34,464 nucleotides of DNA, taken from positions 1-34,464 of the forward strand of contig JAZQGY010000016.1 of the NCBI GenBank assembly GCA_045540295.1, read 5' to 3'. Source of the stretch: SIG452 sp045540295 (GTDB taxonomy: Bacteria; Bacillota; Clostridia; UMGS1840). Below, piece after piece: positions 16,375-23,000 of the stretch. The notes beneath the pieces were generated by a model that was given only the letters and a program-made list of their open reading frames with translations, ran no database searches and was not told the origin of the DNA. The stretch's first letter is position 1; the number at the start of each line of letters is the position of its first letter. Both the position numbers and the translations under genes were made by a program.

Positions 16375-17289
16375 ATGTTTGAATTTATTTACGTGTTGTT
16401 AGGAACCGTGATGAAATTCATTTACGGTTTAATTCAGAACTTTGGATTCTCAATTATCGTATTTACGGTTCTGGTTCGTCTGTGTATGCTGCCGTTGGTT
16501 ATCAAACAGCAGAAATCTATGGCTCATATGCAGAAAATTCAGCCTGCTCTGCAGGAACTTCAGAAAAAATATCAGTATGATAAAGAAAAACTGAATGAAG
16601 AAACGGTGAAACTGTATCAACAGAATAAAATCAATCCGATGAGCAGTTGTTTACCCCTTCTGATTCAGATGCCCATTTTGTTTGCAATTTACGGGATTAT
16701 TCAGAATCCCGCTACTTATATCCTGCAGCCCGGTGCTCAGGGAATCACTGCTGCTATGACTGCTTTGATGAACGGTACAGAAGCGTTGGCAGCTCATGCT
16801 ACCCAGTTAGATGTTGTTGCCTGGGTAAGTAACAATGTGGCGGAAGCAGGTACCATTTTAGCAAATGCCGGCAGTGCGTTTACCGCAAACAGCTTTTATA
16901 TGAACTTCAATTTCCTTGGTTTAAACTTAGGATTTACTCCCGGTGCGGTTGCAATGACACAGCCTGTTTATTGGGTTTTCCCCATTATTGCAGCATTAAC
17001 TACTTTCTTAACCAGCTATATTTCTCAGAAAATGGCAAAAACGCAGACAGAAGAACAGGCATCTCAGGCGAAGACTATGCAGTTTATTTTCCCGCTGATG
17101 ACAGGATATTTCTGTTACATTCTGCCAGCAGCAATGGGCCTGTATTGGATTATCGGCAACATTCTGCAGATTGTTCAGAGCTTCACTTTGGACCGTTATG
17201 TTGTTCGTAAAGAAGCAAATGAAATTGCTGTTAAAGAAGAAGCAAAGCGTTTGGAAAAGAAAGAAAACAAAAAGAAGAAAAAGAAATAG
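16375..17289 (+). CDS. yidC: Membrane protein insertase YidC/Oxa1 family
   Basis: YidC inserts membrane proteins alone or with SecYEG. The 304-residue protein starts directly with a hydrophobic helix and lacks both a lipoprotein signal and the large periplasmic domain of Gram-negative YidC. The conserved helix with the hydrophilic-groove Arg is VLVRLCMLPLVI (about residues 41-52). It is followed by a Lys/Gln-rich cytoplasmic coiled-coil hairpin (QKKYQYDKEKLNEETVKLY) and PLLIQMPILFAIYGII. An Ala-rich external loop of about 70 residues (about 110-180) separates it from the later helices. The C-terminus is a long Lys/Glu tail (KKENKKKKKK) that may contact the ribosome. The GAAAGGG site fits the ATG. 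Confidence 0.95.
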   Translation: MFEFIYVLLGTVMKFIYGLIQNFGFSIIVFTVLVRLCMLPLVIKQQKSMAHMQKIQPALQELQKKYQYDKEKLNEETVKLYQQNKINPMSSCLPLLIQMPILFAIYGIIQNPATYILQPGAQGITAAMTALMNGTEALAAHATQLDVVAWVSNNVAEAGTILANAGSAFTANSFYMNFNFLGLNLGFTPGAVAMTQPVYWVFPIIAALTTFLTSYISQKMAKTQTEEQASQAKTMQFIFPLMTGYFCYILPAAMGLYWIIGNILQIVQSFTLDRYVVRKEANEIAVKEEAKRLEKKENKKKKKK

Positions 17290-17307
17290 AAAGGTTGGAA
17301 AGTATCT

Positions 17308-18129
17308 GTGAAAGAAATTATCACCACAGCCAAAACAGTAGACGAAGCAATTGAAAAAGCAGTACTGGAACTGGCAGTTGACAGAGATTTAATTGAATTT
17401 GAAATTTTAAATACACCCACTGCAGGCTTTCTGGGAATTGGTGCAAAACCCGCCAGAATCTTGGCAAGATATGATGTGAAAAAACCGGAGGATGTTGTTT
17501 CTGCTCCCAAAAAGGAAGCAAGAGCTCCTAAGGCAAAGCCGGAAAAAACAGAAAAAAAGGTTGTTCGTGAAGAGGTAAAGGCGGAACCGAAAAAACCGGC
17601 AATGAATTATGAAGATGACACCGATTTTGTTCCTACTGAAAACGGCGTTGCATTTGTAGAAGAACATGTGAAAGAACTGTTCCGCTTGATGGACATTTCT
17701 GTTACCGCAGAAGTAACCCAGAAGGGCAGAATCATTTCCGTTAACTTAGTTGGCGAAGAAGCCGGCAATATTATTGGAAAACACGGCGATACGCTGGATG
17801 CTATTCAGCATATGCTGCAGCTTGCATTCAACAAGAAGATTAAAGGCGGCGAAAAAATCCGCTTAGATACCGAAGATTATCGTATGAAACGCGAAAAAAC
17901 CTTGACCGGCTTAGCAAAAAGCATTGCAAATCGCGTAATCAAGTCTCACGGCAAATATGAATTGGAGCCGATGAAAGCATACGAAAGAAGAATCATTCAT
18001 TCTGCTCTGCAGAGTTATCCGATGATTACTACCTATTCTGTAGGTGTGGAACCGCAGAGACGTCTGATTGTTGCATTTAAGCACAGAAATCAGCAGGTAG
18101 AGGAAACTGCTACTGAAAGCGAAAACTAA
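17308..18129 (+). CDS. jag: RNA-binding protein Jag (Jag-N, KH, R3H)
   Basis: Jag (SpoIIIJ-associated, also called KhpB or EloR) is an RNA-binding protein tied to cell elongation and division. The 273-residue protein shows three parts. Residues 1-55 are the Jag-N domain, with the FLGIGAKPA motif. Residues 56-105 are a charged, Lys/Glu/Pro-rich linker. A KH domain has the IIGKHGD loop at 155-161, and an R3H domain at about 195-265 carries REKTL and AYERRIIHSAL. The start is GTG at 17308 after AAAGGTTGGAAAG. It follows yidC by 18 bases. The usual next genes mnmE, mnmG and rsmG are not there; a tRNA gene follows. Confidence 0.95.
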   Translation: MKEIITTAKTVDEAIEKAVLELAVDRDLIEFEILNTPTAGFLGIGAKPARILARYDVKKPEDVVSAPKKEARAPKAKPEKTEKKVVREEVKAEPKKPAMNYEDDTDFVPTENGVAFVEEHVKELFRLMDISVTAEVTQKGRIISVNLVGEEAGNIIGKHGDTLDAIQHMLQLAFNKKIKGGEKIRLDTEDYRMKREKTLTGLAKSIANRVIKSHGKYELEPMKAYERRIIHSALQSYPMITTYSVGVEPQRRLIVAFKHRNQQVEETATESEN

Positions 18130-18134
18130 AAAAT

Positions 18135-18164
18135 ATGGGGCTGTATCGTATCATACAGCCCCAT
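18135..18164 (+). terminator. Hairpin after jag without a T-run
   Basis: ATGGGGCTGTAT (18135-18146) pairs perfectly with ATACAGCCCCAT (18153-18164). No T-run follows on the plus strand and the tRNA starts eight bases later. It could be a weak terminator or an RNA processing or stability element. Transcription from jag may therefore continue into tRNA-Thr, for which no separate promoter is visible. Confidence 0.5.
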
Positions 18165-18171
18165 CATATAT

Positions 18172-18247
18172 GCTGGTGTAGCTCAGTCGGTAGAGCATCT
18201 CACTCGTAATGAGAAGGTCACGTGTTCAAGTCACGCCACCAGCTCCA
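18172..18247 (+). tRNA. tRNA-Thr (anticodon CGT)
   Basis: The acceptor GCTGGTG/CACCAGC, the D arm AGCTCAGTCGGTAGAGC, and the anticodon stem TCTCA/TGAGA around CTCGTAA give anticodon CGT. The T loop is TTCAAGT. Discriminator T and CCA are encoded. The outer T-stem pair is an A-C mismatch (ACGTG/CACGC), a small oddity. Part of its 3' end is duplicated downstream (18423 onward). Confidence 0.95.
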
Positions 18248-18327
18248 GAAAGGGAATCCAAGAGGATTCCCTTTTTATATCTGCGTGACTTGAACACCAA
18301 GGGTGCAACGAGCGTTTAGAAAAGTTG
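18230..18327 (+). repeat. 98-base direct repeat, copy 1 (tRNA-Thr 3' end plus flank)
   Basis: The repeat starts in the T arm of tRNA-Thr. It runs through its CCA end and terminator, and into a flank that contains GCGTGACTTGAACAC (18283-18297). That flank word is the exact reverse complement of the tRNA T-arm sequence at 18222-18236. Copy 2 is identical and lies 193 bases downstream. Confidence 0.9.
18249..18276 (+). terminator. Intrinsic terminator of tRNA-Thr
   Basis: AAAGGGAATCC pairs with GGATTCCCTTT around AAGA (18260-18263), ending in T5. An identical copy exists at 18442-18469 because the region is duplicated. Confidence 0.88.
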
Positions 18328-18422
18328 CCGTTGGCAAGTTTTTAGCGAGTTGGTGCGCAGGCGGGTACCGAAGCCAAAGGCTTGGGTCGACAAGCAGACA
18401 AGACGCTTTTATAAGCGGCTGC

Positions 18423-18520
18423 GTCACGCCACCAGCTCCAGAAAGGGAATCCAAGAGGATTCCCTTTTTATATCTGCGTGACTTGAACACCAAGGGTGCA
18501 ACGAGCGTTTAGAAAAGTTG
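18423..18520 (+). repeat. 98-base direct repeat, copy 2
   Basis: This is a perfect copy of 18230-18327: tRNA-Thr 3' end with CCA, terminator, and inverted T-arm segment. The 95 bases between the copies (18328-18422) are not coding. They hold several small hairpins such as AAGCC/GGCTT near 18370-18382 and CGCTT/AAGCG near 18409-18421. The layout looks like an attachment-site pair or a tandem duplication. The gap 18248-18710 otherwise holds only the promoter at 18643. Confidence 0.9.
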
Positions 18521-18642
18521 TATATCGTGTGCAAATTTTTCTTTTTTTGCTATTGATGACGGAAGATGATCCAAGAGTGAAGGCTATGGATGTTTTTTGC
18601 GAAACGAGGTCTTTTTGATTGAAAAAATGTCCTTTTTTTATA

Positions 18643-18671
18643 TTTACATATGATTGAAGTCGTGATACAAT
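18643..18671 (+). promoter_or_regulatory. Probable promoter of the Gfo/Idh/MocA gene
   Basis: TTTACA (18643-18648) and TACAAT (18666-18671) are 17 bases apart. A TATAAT at 18672-18677 overlaps but lacks a well-spaced -35. The leader would be about 30 bases. Confidence 0.6.
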
Positions 18672-18710
18672 TATAATATATCCAGAAAAATGTAAGGAGG
18701 ATATGAAACA

Positions 18711-19988
18711 GTGGAAAAATTAAAAGTTATTTTGATTGGTGCCGGGGATCGTGGCAGAATTTATATCAGCAGAATGGATCCGGAAAAATTCCAGGTTGTT
18801 GGTGTCGCTGATCCGGTTCCTGCATTAAGACAGTTTGTGAAAGAAACCTACGGATTAACCGATGAGCAGTGTTATGAAACCTGGGAAGATATTTTAGCAG
18901 TTCCTAAATTTGCAGACATTGCAATTATCGCTACTATGGACCAGATGCACTATGGTCCCTGTATGAAAGCAATTGAATTAGGGTATGACATTCTCTTGGA
19001 AAAACCGGTTTCTTCCGATTATAAAGAATGTGTTGCCATGGCAAATGCTGCAAAAGAAAAAGGCACCAAAATTTTAGTTTGCCATGTGCTTCGTTATGCT
19101 CCCTTCTTTATGAAGATAAAAGAACTGATTAACAACGGTACGGTAGGGCAAGTGCTTTCCATTCACCACTCCGAATGTGTTGGTAATGTGCATCAGAGCC
19201 ATAGCTTTGTTCGAGGCAACTGGGGTAATTCCGAAAGAAGCTCTTGCATGATTCTGCAGAAATGCTGTCACGATATGGATATTATCCAATGGCTGATTGG
19301 CTCTCCCTGTAAAAACGTTCATTCTTTCGGTTCTTTGGGATATTTTACCAGAGAAAATGCACCGGAAGGTTCTCCGGAACGCTGCGACAAGACCTGTCCC
19401 GTATATGATACTTGCTACTATAATGCGGTAAAACTGTACTTAGAAGATGAAAAGAACACTTGGTTCCGTAATGCTGCTACTAAAATCGAAACTCCCACCA
19501 ATGAAGAAGTAGCAGAAGCGTTAAAAACTACTCAATACGGAAAATGCGTTTATAAATGTGATAATGACGTGGTAGACCGTCAGGTGGTAAACTTAGAATT
19601 TGAAAACGGTGCTGTTGCATCCTTCAACATGAGTGCCTTTAACGAAGGTGGTCGTTATATCCGTGTCATGGGTACCGACGGTGAATTAAGCGGTTCTATC
19701 GGCGATATGCTGCTGGAATTTTTTGATTTCAGAACCCGTAAGAAAACTAAAATCGATCTGGAAAACGCAACCGCATCCAACTCTATTGTTGGGGGACACG
19801 GTGGCGGAGACCAGGGTCTGATGGACTCTCTGTACGATTATATCAAAGGTACTTGCGATGAAACGGAATTAAGTTCCATCGGTATTTCTGTGGATAATCA
19901 CTTAATTTCTTTTGCAGCAGAAAAATCCAGAGTGGAAGGTTCCATCGTAAACTTAGCAGAATTCAAAAAAGAATTAGGCTATAAATAA
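18711..19988 (+). CDS. Gfo/Idh/MocA family oxidoreductase
   Basis: This 425-residue NAD(P)-dependent sugar or cyclitol dehydrogenase has the Rossmann motif GAGDRG at residues 10-15 and EKPVS at 97-101, where Lys98 belongs to the cofactor/catalytic pair. The family's catalytic-type CHDMD segment is at about 186-190. Its substrate cannot be read from the sequence. An unusual Cys-rich stretch, Cys225, Cys229, Cys235, then Cys279 and Cys283, suggests a structural metal site in the C-terminal half. The start is GTG at 18711 with AAGGAGG ten bases ahead; a nearby ATG at 18703 is out of frame. It is monocistronic, with its own promoter and a strong terminator, and has no sugar transporter or other catabolic gene beside it. 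Confidence 0.9.
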   Translation: MEKLKVILIGAGDRGRIYISRMDPEKFQVVGVADPVPALRQFVKETYGLTDEQCYETWEDILAVPKFADIAIIATMDQMHYGPCMKAIELGYDILLEKPVSSDYKECVAMANAAKEKGTKILVCHVLRYAPFFMKIKELINNGTVGQVLSIHHSECVGNVHQSHSFVRGNWGNSERSSCMILQKCCHDMDIIQWLIGSPCKNVHSFGSLGYFTRENAPEGSPERCDKTCPVYDTCYYNAVKLYLEDEKNTWFRNAATKIETPTNEEVAEALKTTQYGKCVYKCDNDVVDRQVVNLEFENGAVASFNMSAFNEGGRYIRVMGTDGELSGSIGDMLLEFFDFRTRKKTKIDLENATASNSIVGGHGGGDQGLMDSLYDYIKGTCDETELSSIGISVDNHLISFAAEKSRVEGSIVNLAEFKKELGYK

Positions 19989-19990
19989 GA

Positions 19991-20025
19991 AAAAAGCCTC
20001 GCAGATAAATTCTGCGAGGCTTTTT
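19991..20025. terminator. Bidirectional terminator between convergent genes
   Basis: AAAAAGCCTCGCAGA pairs perfectly with TCTGCGAGGCTTTTT around TAAAT (20006-20010). The A and T runs make it work on both strands, ending the oxidoreductase on plus and the arg operon on minus. Confidence 0.93.
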
Positions 20026-20046
20026 ATATAACAAAAAATCAATGAA

Positions 20047-20547
20047 TTATTCTTTTACTTTGTTGTATTCTTTTACCATCAGTGCCCGTTTGTAGCCACG
20101 GTCTTCGGAAATGGATTCAATGTAGAATTTTCTGCCATAGTAGAAGCGTACCAAATCAAAGTATTTTGCTGCGGTGTGAAGCTCTAACCGTTTCACACCT
20201 TTTTCCATCATCACGGTGTCTACAACGCTCATTAAGCTTTTGCCAACCCCGTGATTCTGAAATTCAGGGCTTACACCAAAACGGCTTAAGTATGCGGTAC
20301 CGTCTTCTTTTACCTTGATTCTTACACTCCCTGCAGGCACTTCGTTGATAAATGCCACAAACACTAATTTGGTGTCTAAGTCACGGAGAATATCCTCATA
20401 GGTTTCGTTTAATGCTTCGGTATCTTCCAATCCTGCATTTTTGATGTATTTCTGAAAGGAAATTTTGGTAATTGCCTGAATCTCCGGGATTTCCGCTTCA
20501 GTTGCCAAACGGATATGAAATCCGTAGTAATCTTTTTCCTGTGCCAT
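20047..20547 (-). CDS. GNAT family N-acetyltransferase in the arg operon
   Basis: This 166-residue GNAT-fold protein has the acetyl-CoA loop FQNHGVGKSLM (about residues 95-105), preceded by the strand YLSRFGVSPE. It ends in a FYYGRKFYIES-type C-terminus. The substrate is unknown. It is the last gene after argD and argF, 15 bases from the argF stop, with GAGGT ahead of its ATG. It should therefore be expressed and repressed with them. This context raises the possibility of a role in arginine metabolism, such as a short acetylglutamate synthase or arginine/polyamine acetylation. That is inference from position; the sequence itself shows only the fold. Confidence 0.85.
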   Translation of the reverse strand: MAQEKDYYGFHIRLATEAEIPEIQAITKISFQKYIKNAGLEDTEALNETYEDILRDLDTKLVFVAFINEVPAGSVRIKVKEDGTAYLSRFGVSPEFQNHGVGKSLMSVVDTVMMEKGVKRLELHTAAKYFDLVRFYYGRKFYIESISEDRGYKRALMVKEYNKVKE

Positions 20548-20562
20548 TGTTTGTACCTCTTC

Positions 20563-21489
20563 TTATTTTTTGTAGGAGTCTGCCATCAGCATGGTCATAA
20601 TTGCCTTCTGAGCGTGGAGACGGTTTTCTGCTTCCTGAAAGATTCTGGAATGAGGACCGTCGATGACATCTTCGGTTACTTCAAAGCCACGGTATGCTGG
20701 TAAGCAATGTAAGAAAATGGAATTTTCATCGGTTAATGAGAACAGCTTTTTGTTTACCTGATAGTCACCAAATTCTTTTACTTTGGTTGCTTTTTCAGCT
20801 TCCTGACCCATGCTGACCCAGGTATCGGTATACACGACGTTGGCACCCTTCATTGCTTCTTCGGGGTCGCAGGTTTCCACAATTTTGCAGTTTTTCGCCA
20901 GCGCTTTTGCCTTTTCAATCTGGTCAGGAACGCATTTATATTTTTCGGGCGTTGCAATATAGCAGTCAATTCCTGCCATTGCACAAGCATGTGCTAAGGA
21001 GTGTGCCATATTGTTGCCGTCCCCCACATAAGCAAATTTTAAGCCTTCCAGCTTGCCAAATTCTTCGTAGATGGTTTGCATATCTGCCATTGCCTGACAG
21101 GGATGCTCTAAGTCAGTTAAAGCGTTGATAACGGGGATAGAGCCGTATTTTGCAAGGTCATACACATCGTCCTGAGAGAAGGTACGAATCATAATGCCGT
21201 CTAACATACCGGAAAGTACATTTGCGGTGTCATAAATCGTTTCGCCACGGCCCAGCTGAATGTCATTGGAGCTTAAAAACAGGGGATGGCCACCCAGCTG
21301 ATACATTCCCACTTCAAAAGAAACACGGGTTCTGGTAGAAGATTTTGCAAAAATCATTCCCAGACTTTTCCCGGAAAGATAGGGGTGGGGAGTACCTGCT
21401 TTCTGCATTTTTTTCATTTTATGAGCTAAGGTTAAAATATCGTCAAATTCCTGTTTTGTAATATCGGTAATACTGATAAAATGTTTCAT
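20563..21489 (-). CDS. argF: Ornithine carbamoyltransferase
   Basis: The enzyme joins carbamoyl phosphate and ornithine to give citrulline. It is 308 residues and has SSTRTR at 50-55 (carbamoyl phosphate site), HPCQ at 129-132, the ornithine-side DGNNMAHS at 157-164, and HCLP at 261-264. All are intact, so it should be active. It starts 16 bases after argD on the minus strand with GAGGAT at good spacing. Pairing with argD behind ARG-box-like sites indicates biosynthetic use rather than the arginine deiminase pathway. Confidence 0.96.
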   Translation of the reverse strand: MKHFISITDITKQEFDDILTLAHKMKKMQKAGTPHPYLSGKSLGMIFAKSSTRTRVSFEVGMYQLGGHPLFLSSNDIQLGRGETIYDTANVLSGMLDGIMIRTFSQDDVYDLAKYGSIPVINALTDLEHPCQAMADMQTIYEEFGKLEGLKFAYVGDGNNMAHSLAHACAMAGIDCYIATPEKYKCVPDQIEKAKALAKNCKIVETCDPEEAMKGANVVYTDTWVSMGQEAEKATKVKEFGDYQVNKKLFSLTDENSIFLHCLPAYRGFEVTEDVIDGPHSRIFQEAENRLHAQKAIMTMLMADSYKK

Positions 21490-21505
21490 TTTTTGATCCT
21501 CGTTT

Positions 21506-22693
21506 CTATAAGTTTTTGAGCAGTTCAGCCAATTTATCGGTAAGCAAGTTGATTTCTTTTTCGGTGATAATTAAAGGAGGTACCAAACGGAATACCGTTT
21601 CGCCAACAGTTCCCACCAAAAATCCGGCTTCAAATAACTGCTTGGATAAGGCTTTGGCAACAGGTTTGGAAAATTCCACGCCAAGCATTAACCCTTTTCC
21701 TCGAACTTCTGAAATGATGGGGAACTGTTCCTTTAAGGAAGATAATTTTGCTTTGAAAACTTCGCCCATTTTTTTGGCATTTTCTAAGACACCGTTTTCG
21801 GTTAGTTCCTTTACGACACAAAGACCTGCTGCAGTTGCCAGAGGGTTTCCGCCAAAAGTGGTACCGTGATCCCCGGGGGAAAACGCTGCAAATTTTTCCT
21901 TGCAAAGGATGGCGCCGATGGGAACACCGCCTGCCAATGCTTTTGCCAAAGTGAAAATATCGGGTTCTACACCTACAGTTTCGTATGCAAAGAGGGTGCC
22001 GCACCGTCCCATTCCGGTTTGCACTTCGTCAAAAATCAGCACAATATCACGTTCGGTACAAATCTTTCTGATTTCTTCTACGTATGCTTTGTCTAAGGGA
22101 CGTACACCGCTTTCTCCCTGAATCACTTCTAACATAACGGCACCGGTTTTGTCGGTAACAGCTGCCTTGAAGGCATCAATGTCGTTAGCGGGAACATGGA
22201 TGAACTTTTCCACCAGCGGAGCGTAGGGTTTTTGATATTTTGCCTGTCCCGTAGCGGAGAGGGTTGCCAAGGTTCTGCCGTGGAAGGAATTCTCTAAGGT
22301 GATAACTTCGGGTTTTTCCTGACCTTTGTTATAGAAATATTTTCTGGCCAGTTTTAAAGCGCCTTCGTTGGCTTCAGCGCCGGAATTGGCAAAAAATGCC
22401 TTGTCGGCACAGGAGTGTTCACAAAGTTCTTTTGCCAAGTTTGCCTGAGATTCAATGTAGTATAAACTGGAGGTGTGAATCAGTTTTTTTGCCTGATTGC
22501 AGATGGTTTCTACCAGCTTAGGATGATTGTGCCCCAAGGCATTTACAGCAATTCCTGCCATAAAATCGTAGTATACCTTGCCGTCTGTGGCGGTTAAGGT
22601 CATACCGTTTCCTTCGGTGAAGCAGACGGGAAGTCGCTCTCCGAAGGTGTTCATATAGTATGTTTTGTCGGTTTGTTTAATTTGGTCTAACAT
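21506..22693 (-). CDS. argD: Acetylornithine aminotransferase
   Basis: This PLP enzyme forms acetylornithine from acetylglutamate semialdehyde and glutamate. It is 395 residues, with the PLP lysine Lys251 in TLAKALAGGVP, the FDEVQTGMGR segment at 221-230, and the NSGAEANEGALK motif at 103-114. The start chosen is ATG at 22693, five bases after AAGGTG. A further upstream ATG at 22732 would put the operator inside the gene and has no ribosome binding site. It leads the argD-argF-GNAT operon. An ARG-box-like palindrome lies four bases upstream of its ribosome binding site and another within its promoter. No other arg biosynthesis genes (argC, argJ, argB) are in the window. Confidence 0.95.
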   Translation of the reverse strand: MLDQIKQTDKTYYMNTFGERLPVCFTEGNGMTLTATDGKVYYDFMAGIAVNALGHNHPKLVETICNQAKKLIHTSSLYYIESQANLAKELCEHSCADKAFFANSGAEANEGALKLARKYFYNKGQEKPEVITLENSFHGRTLATLSATGQAKYQKPYAPLVEKFIHVPANDIDAFKAAVTDKTGAVMLEVIQGESGVRPLDKAYVEEIRKICTERDIVLIFDEVQTGMGRCGTLFAYETVGVEPDIFTLAKALAGGVPIGAILCKEKFAAFSPGDHGTTFGGNPLATAAGLCVVKELTENGVLENAKKMGEVFKAKLSSLKEQFPIISEVRGKGLMLGVEFSKPVAKALSKQLFEAGFLVGTVGETVFRLVPPLIITEKEINLLTDKLAELLKNL

Positions 22694-22707
22694 ATTCTCA
22701 CCTTCAT

Positions 22708-22721
22708 TGCATAAATATGCA
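22708..22721 (-). promoter_or_regulatory. ARG-box-like operator, proximal
   Basis: TGCATAAATATGCA fits the ArgR/AhrC half-site pattern TGNATWWWWATNCA at every fixed position. It lies between the predicted transcription start and the argD ribosome binding site, 42 bases centre to centre (about four helical turns) from the distal site. ArgR binding is inferred; no argR gene is in the window. Confidence 0.6.
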
Positions 22722-22742
22722 TATATAATCAATAATATCCCT

Positions 22743-22771
22743 ATTATAGTACATAATTATGCATTTGTCAA
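22743..22771 (-). promoter_or_regulatory. Sigma-A promoter of argD-argF-GNAT
   Basis: On the minus strand TTGACA (22766-22771) and TATAAT (22743-22748) are separated by exactly 17 bases. The spacer is almost wholly occupied by the distal ARG-box-like site, so a bound repressor would block RNA polymerase directly. Confidence 0.88.
22750..22763 (-). promoter_or_regulatory. ARG-box-like operator within the promoter spacer
   Basis: Read on the minus strand this is TGCATAATTATGTA, matching TGNATWWWWATNCA except one base (TA for CA at the end). It sits between the -35 and -10 elements of the argD promoter. Confidence 0.6.
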
Positions 22772-22809
22772 TAACTTTTACGATATTTTTCATTTTTTCA
22801 AAAAAGTTA

Positions 22810-22838
22810 TTTACAAATTGGGAATATTATGTTATAAT
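22810..22838 (+). promoter_or_regulatory. Sigma-A promoter of lepA
   Basis: TTTACA (22810-22815) and TATAAT (22833-22838) are 17 bases apart. The promoter is divergent from argD, with 38 bases between the two -35 elements. The lepA leader would be about 155 bases. Confidence 0.85.
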
Positions 22839-22865
22839 ACTATATTGAAAAAATATTGATAAAAT

Positions 22866-22899
22866 TTGTCTGTATTTCCTTTGAAGGGAGAGCAGACAA
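22866..22899 (+). other. Hairpin in the lepA leader
   Basis: TTGTCTG (22866-22872) pairs with CAGACAA (22893-22899), and inside it TTCCTT pairs with AAGGGA. No T-run follows and no known riboswitch pattern is recognised. The rest of the leader to 23000 has no reading frame that I can support. Confidence 0.4.
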
Positions 22900-23000
22900 G
22901 AAAACGAAACTGAGAATTTATGCAAAAAAATATACATTCCTGAATGAAACCGAAACGGAAAGGAAAACGGCAGATTTGATATCGCCTTTCAGGTGAACTT

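Noticed and set aside
18303..18512. 69-codon open frame across the tRNA-Thr duplication
   Set aside because: It runs through a duplicated terminator and tRNA 3' end, has no ribosome binding site, and exists only because of the repeat.
19889..19897. DnaA-box-like TGTGGATAA
   Set aside because: A single copy inside the oxidoreductase gene, not clustered. A similar word lies inside dxr. Chance is the simplest explanation.
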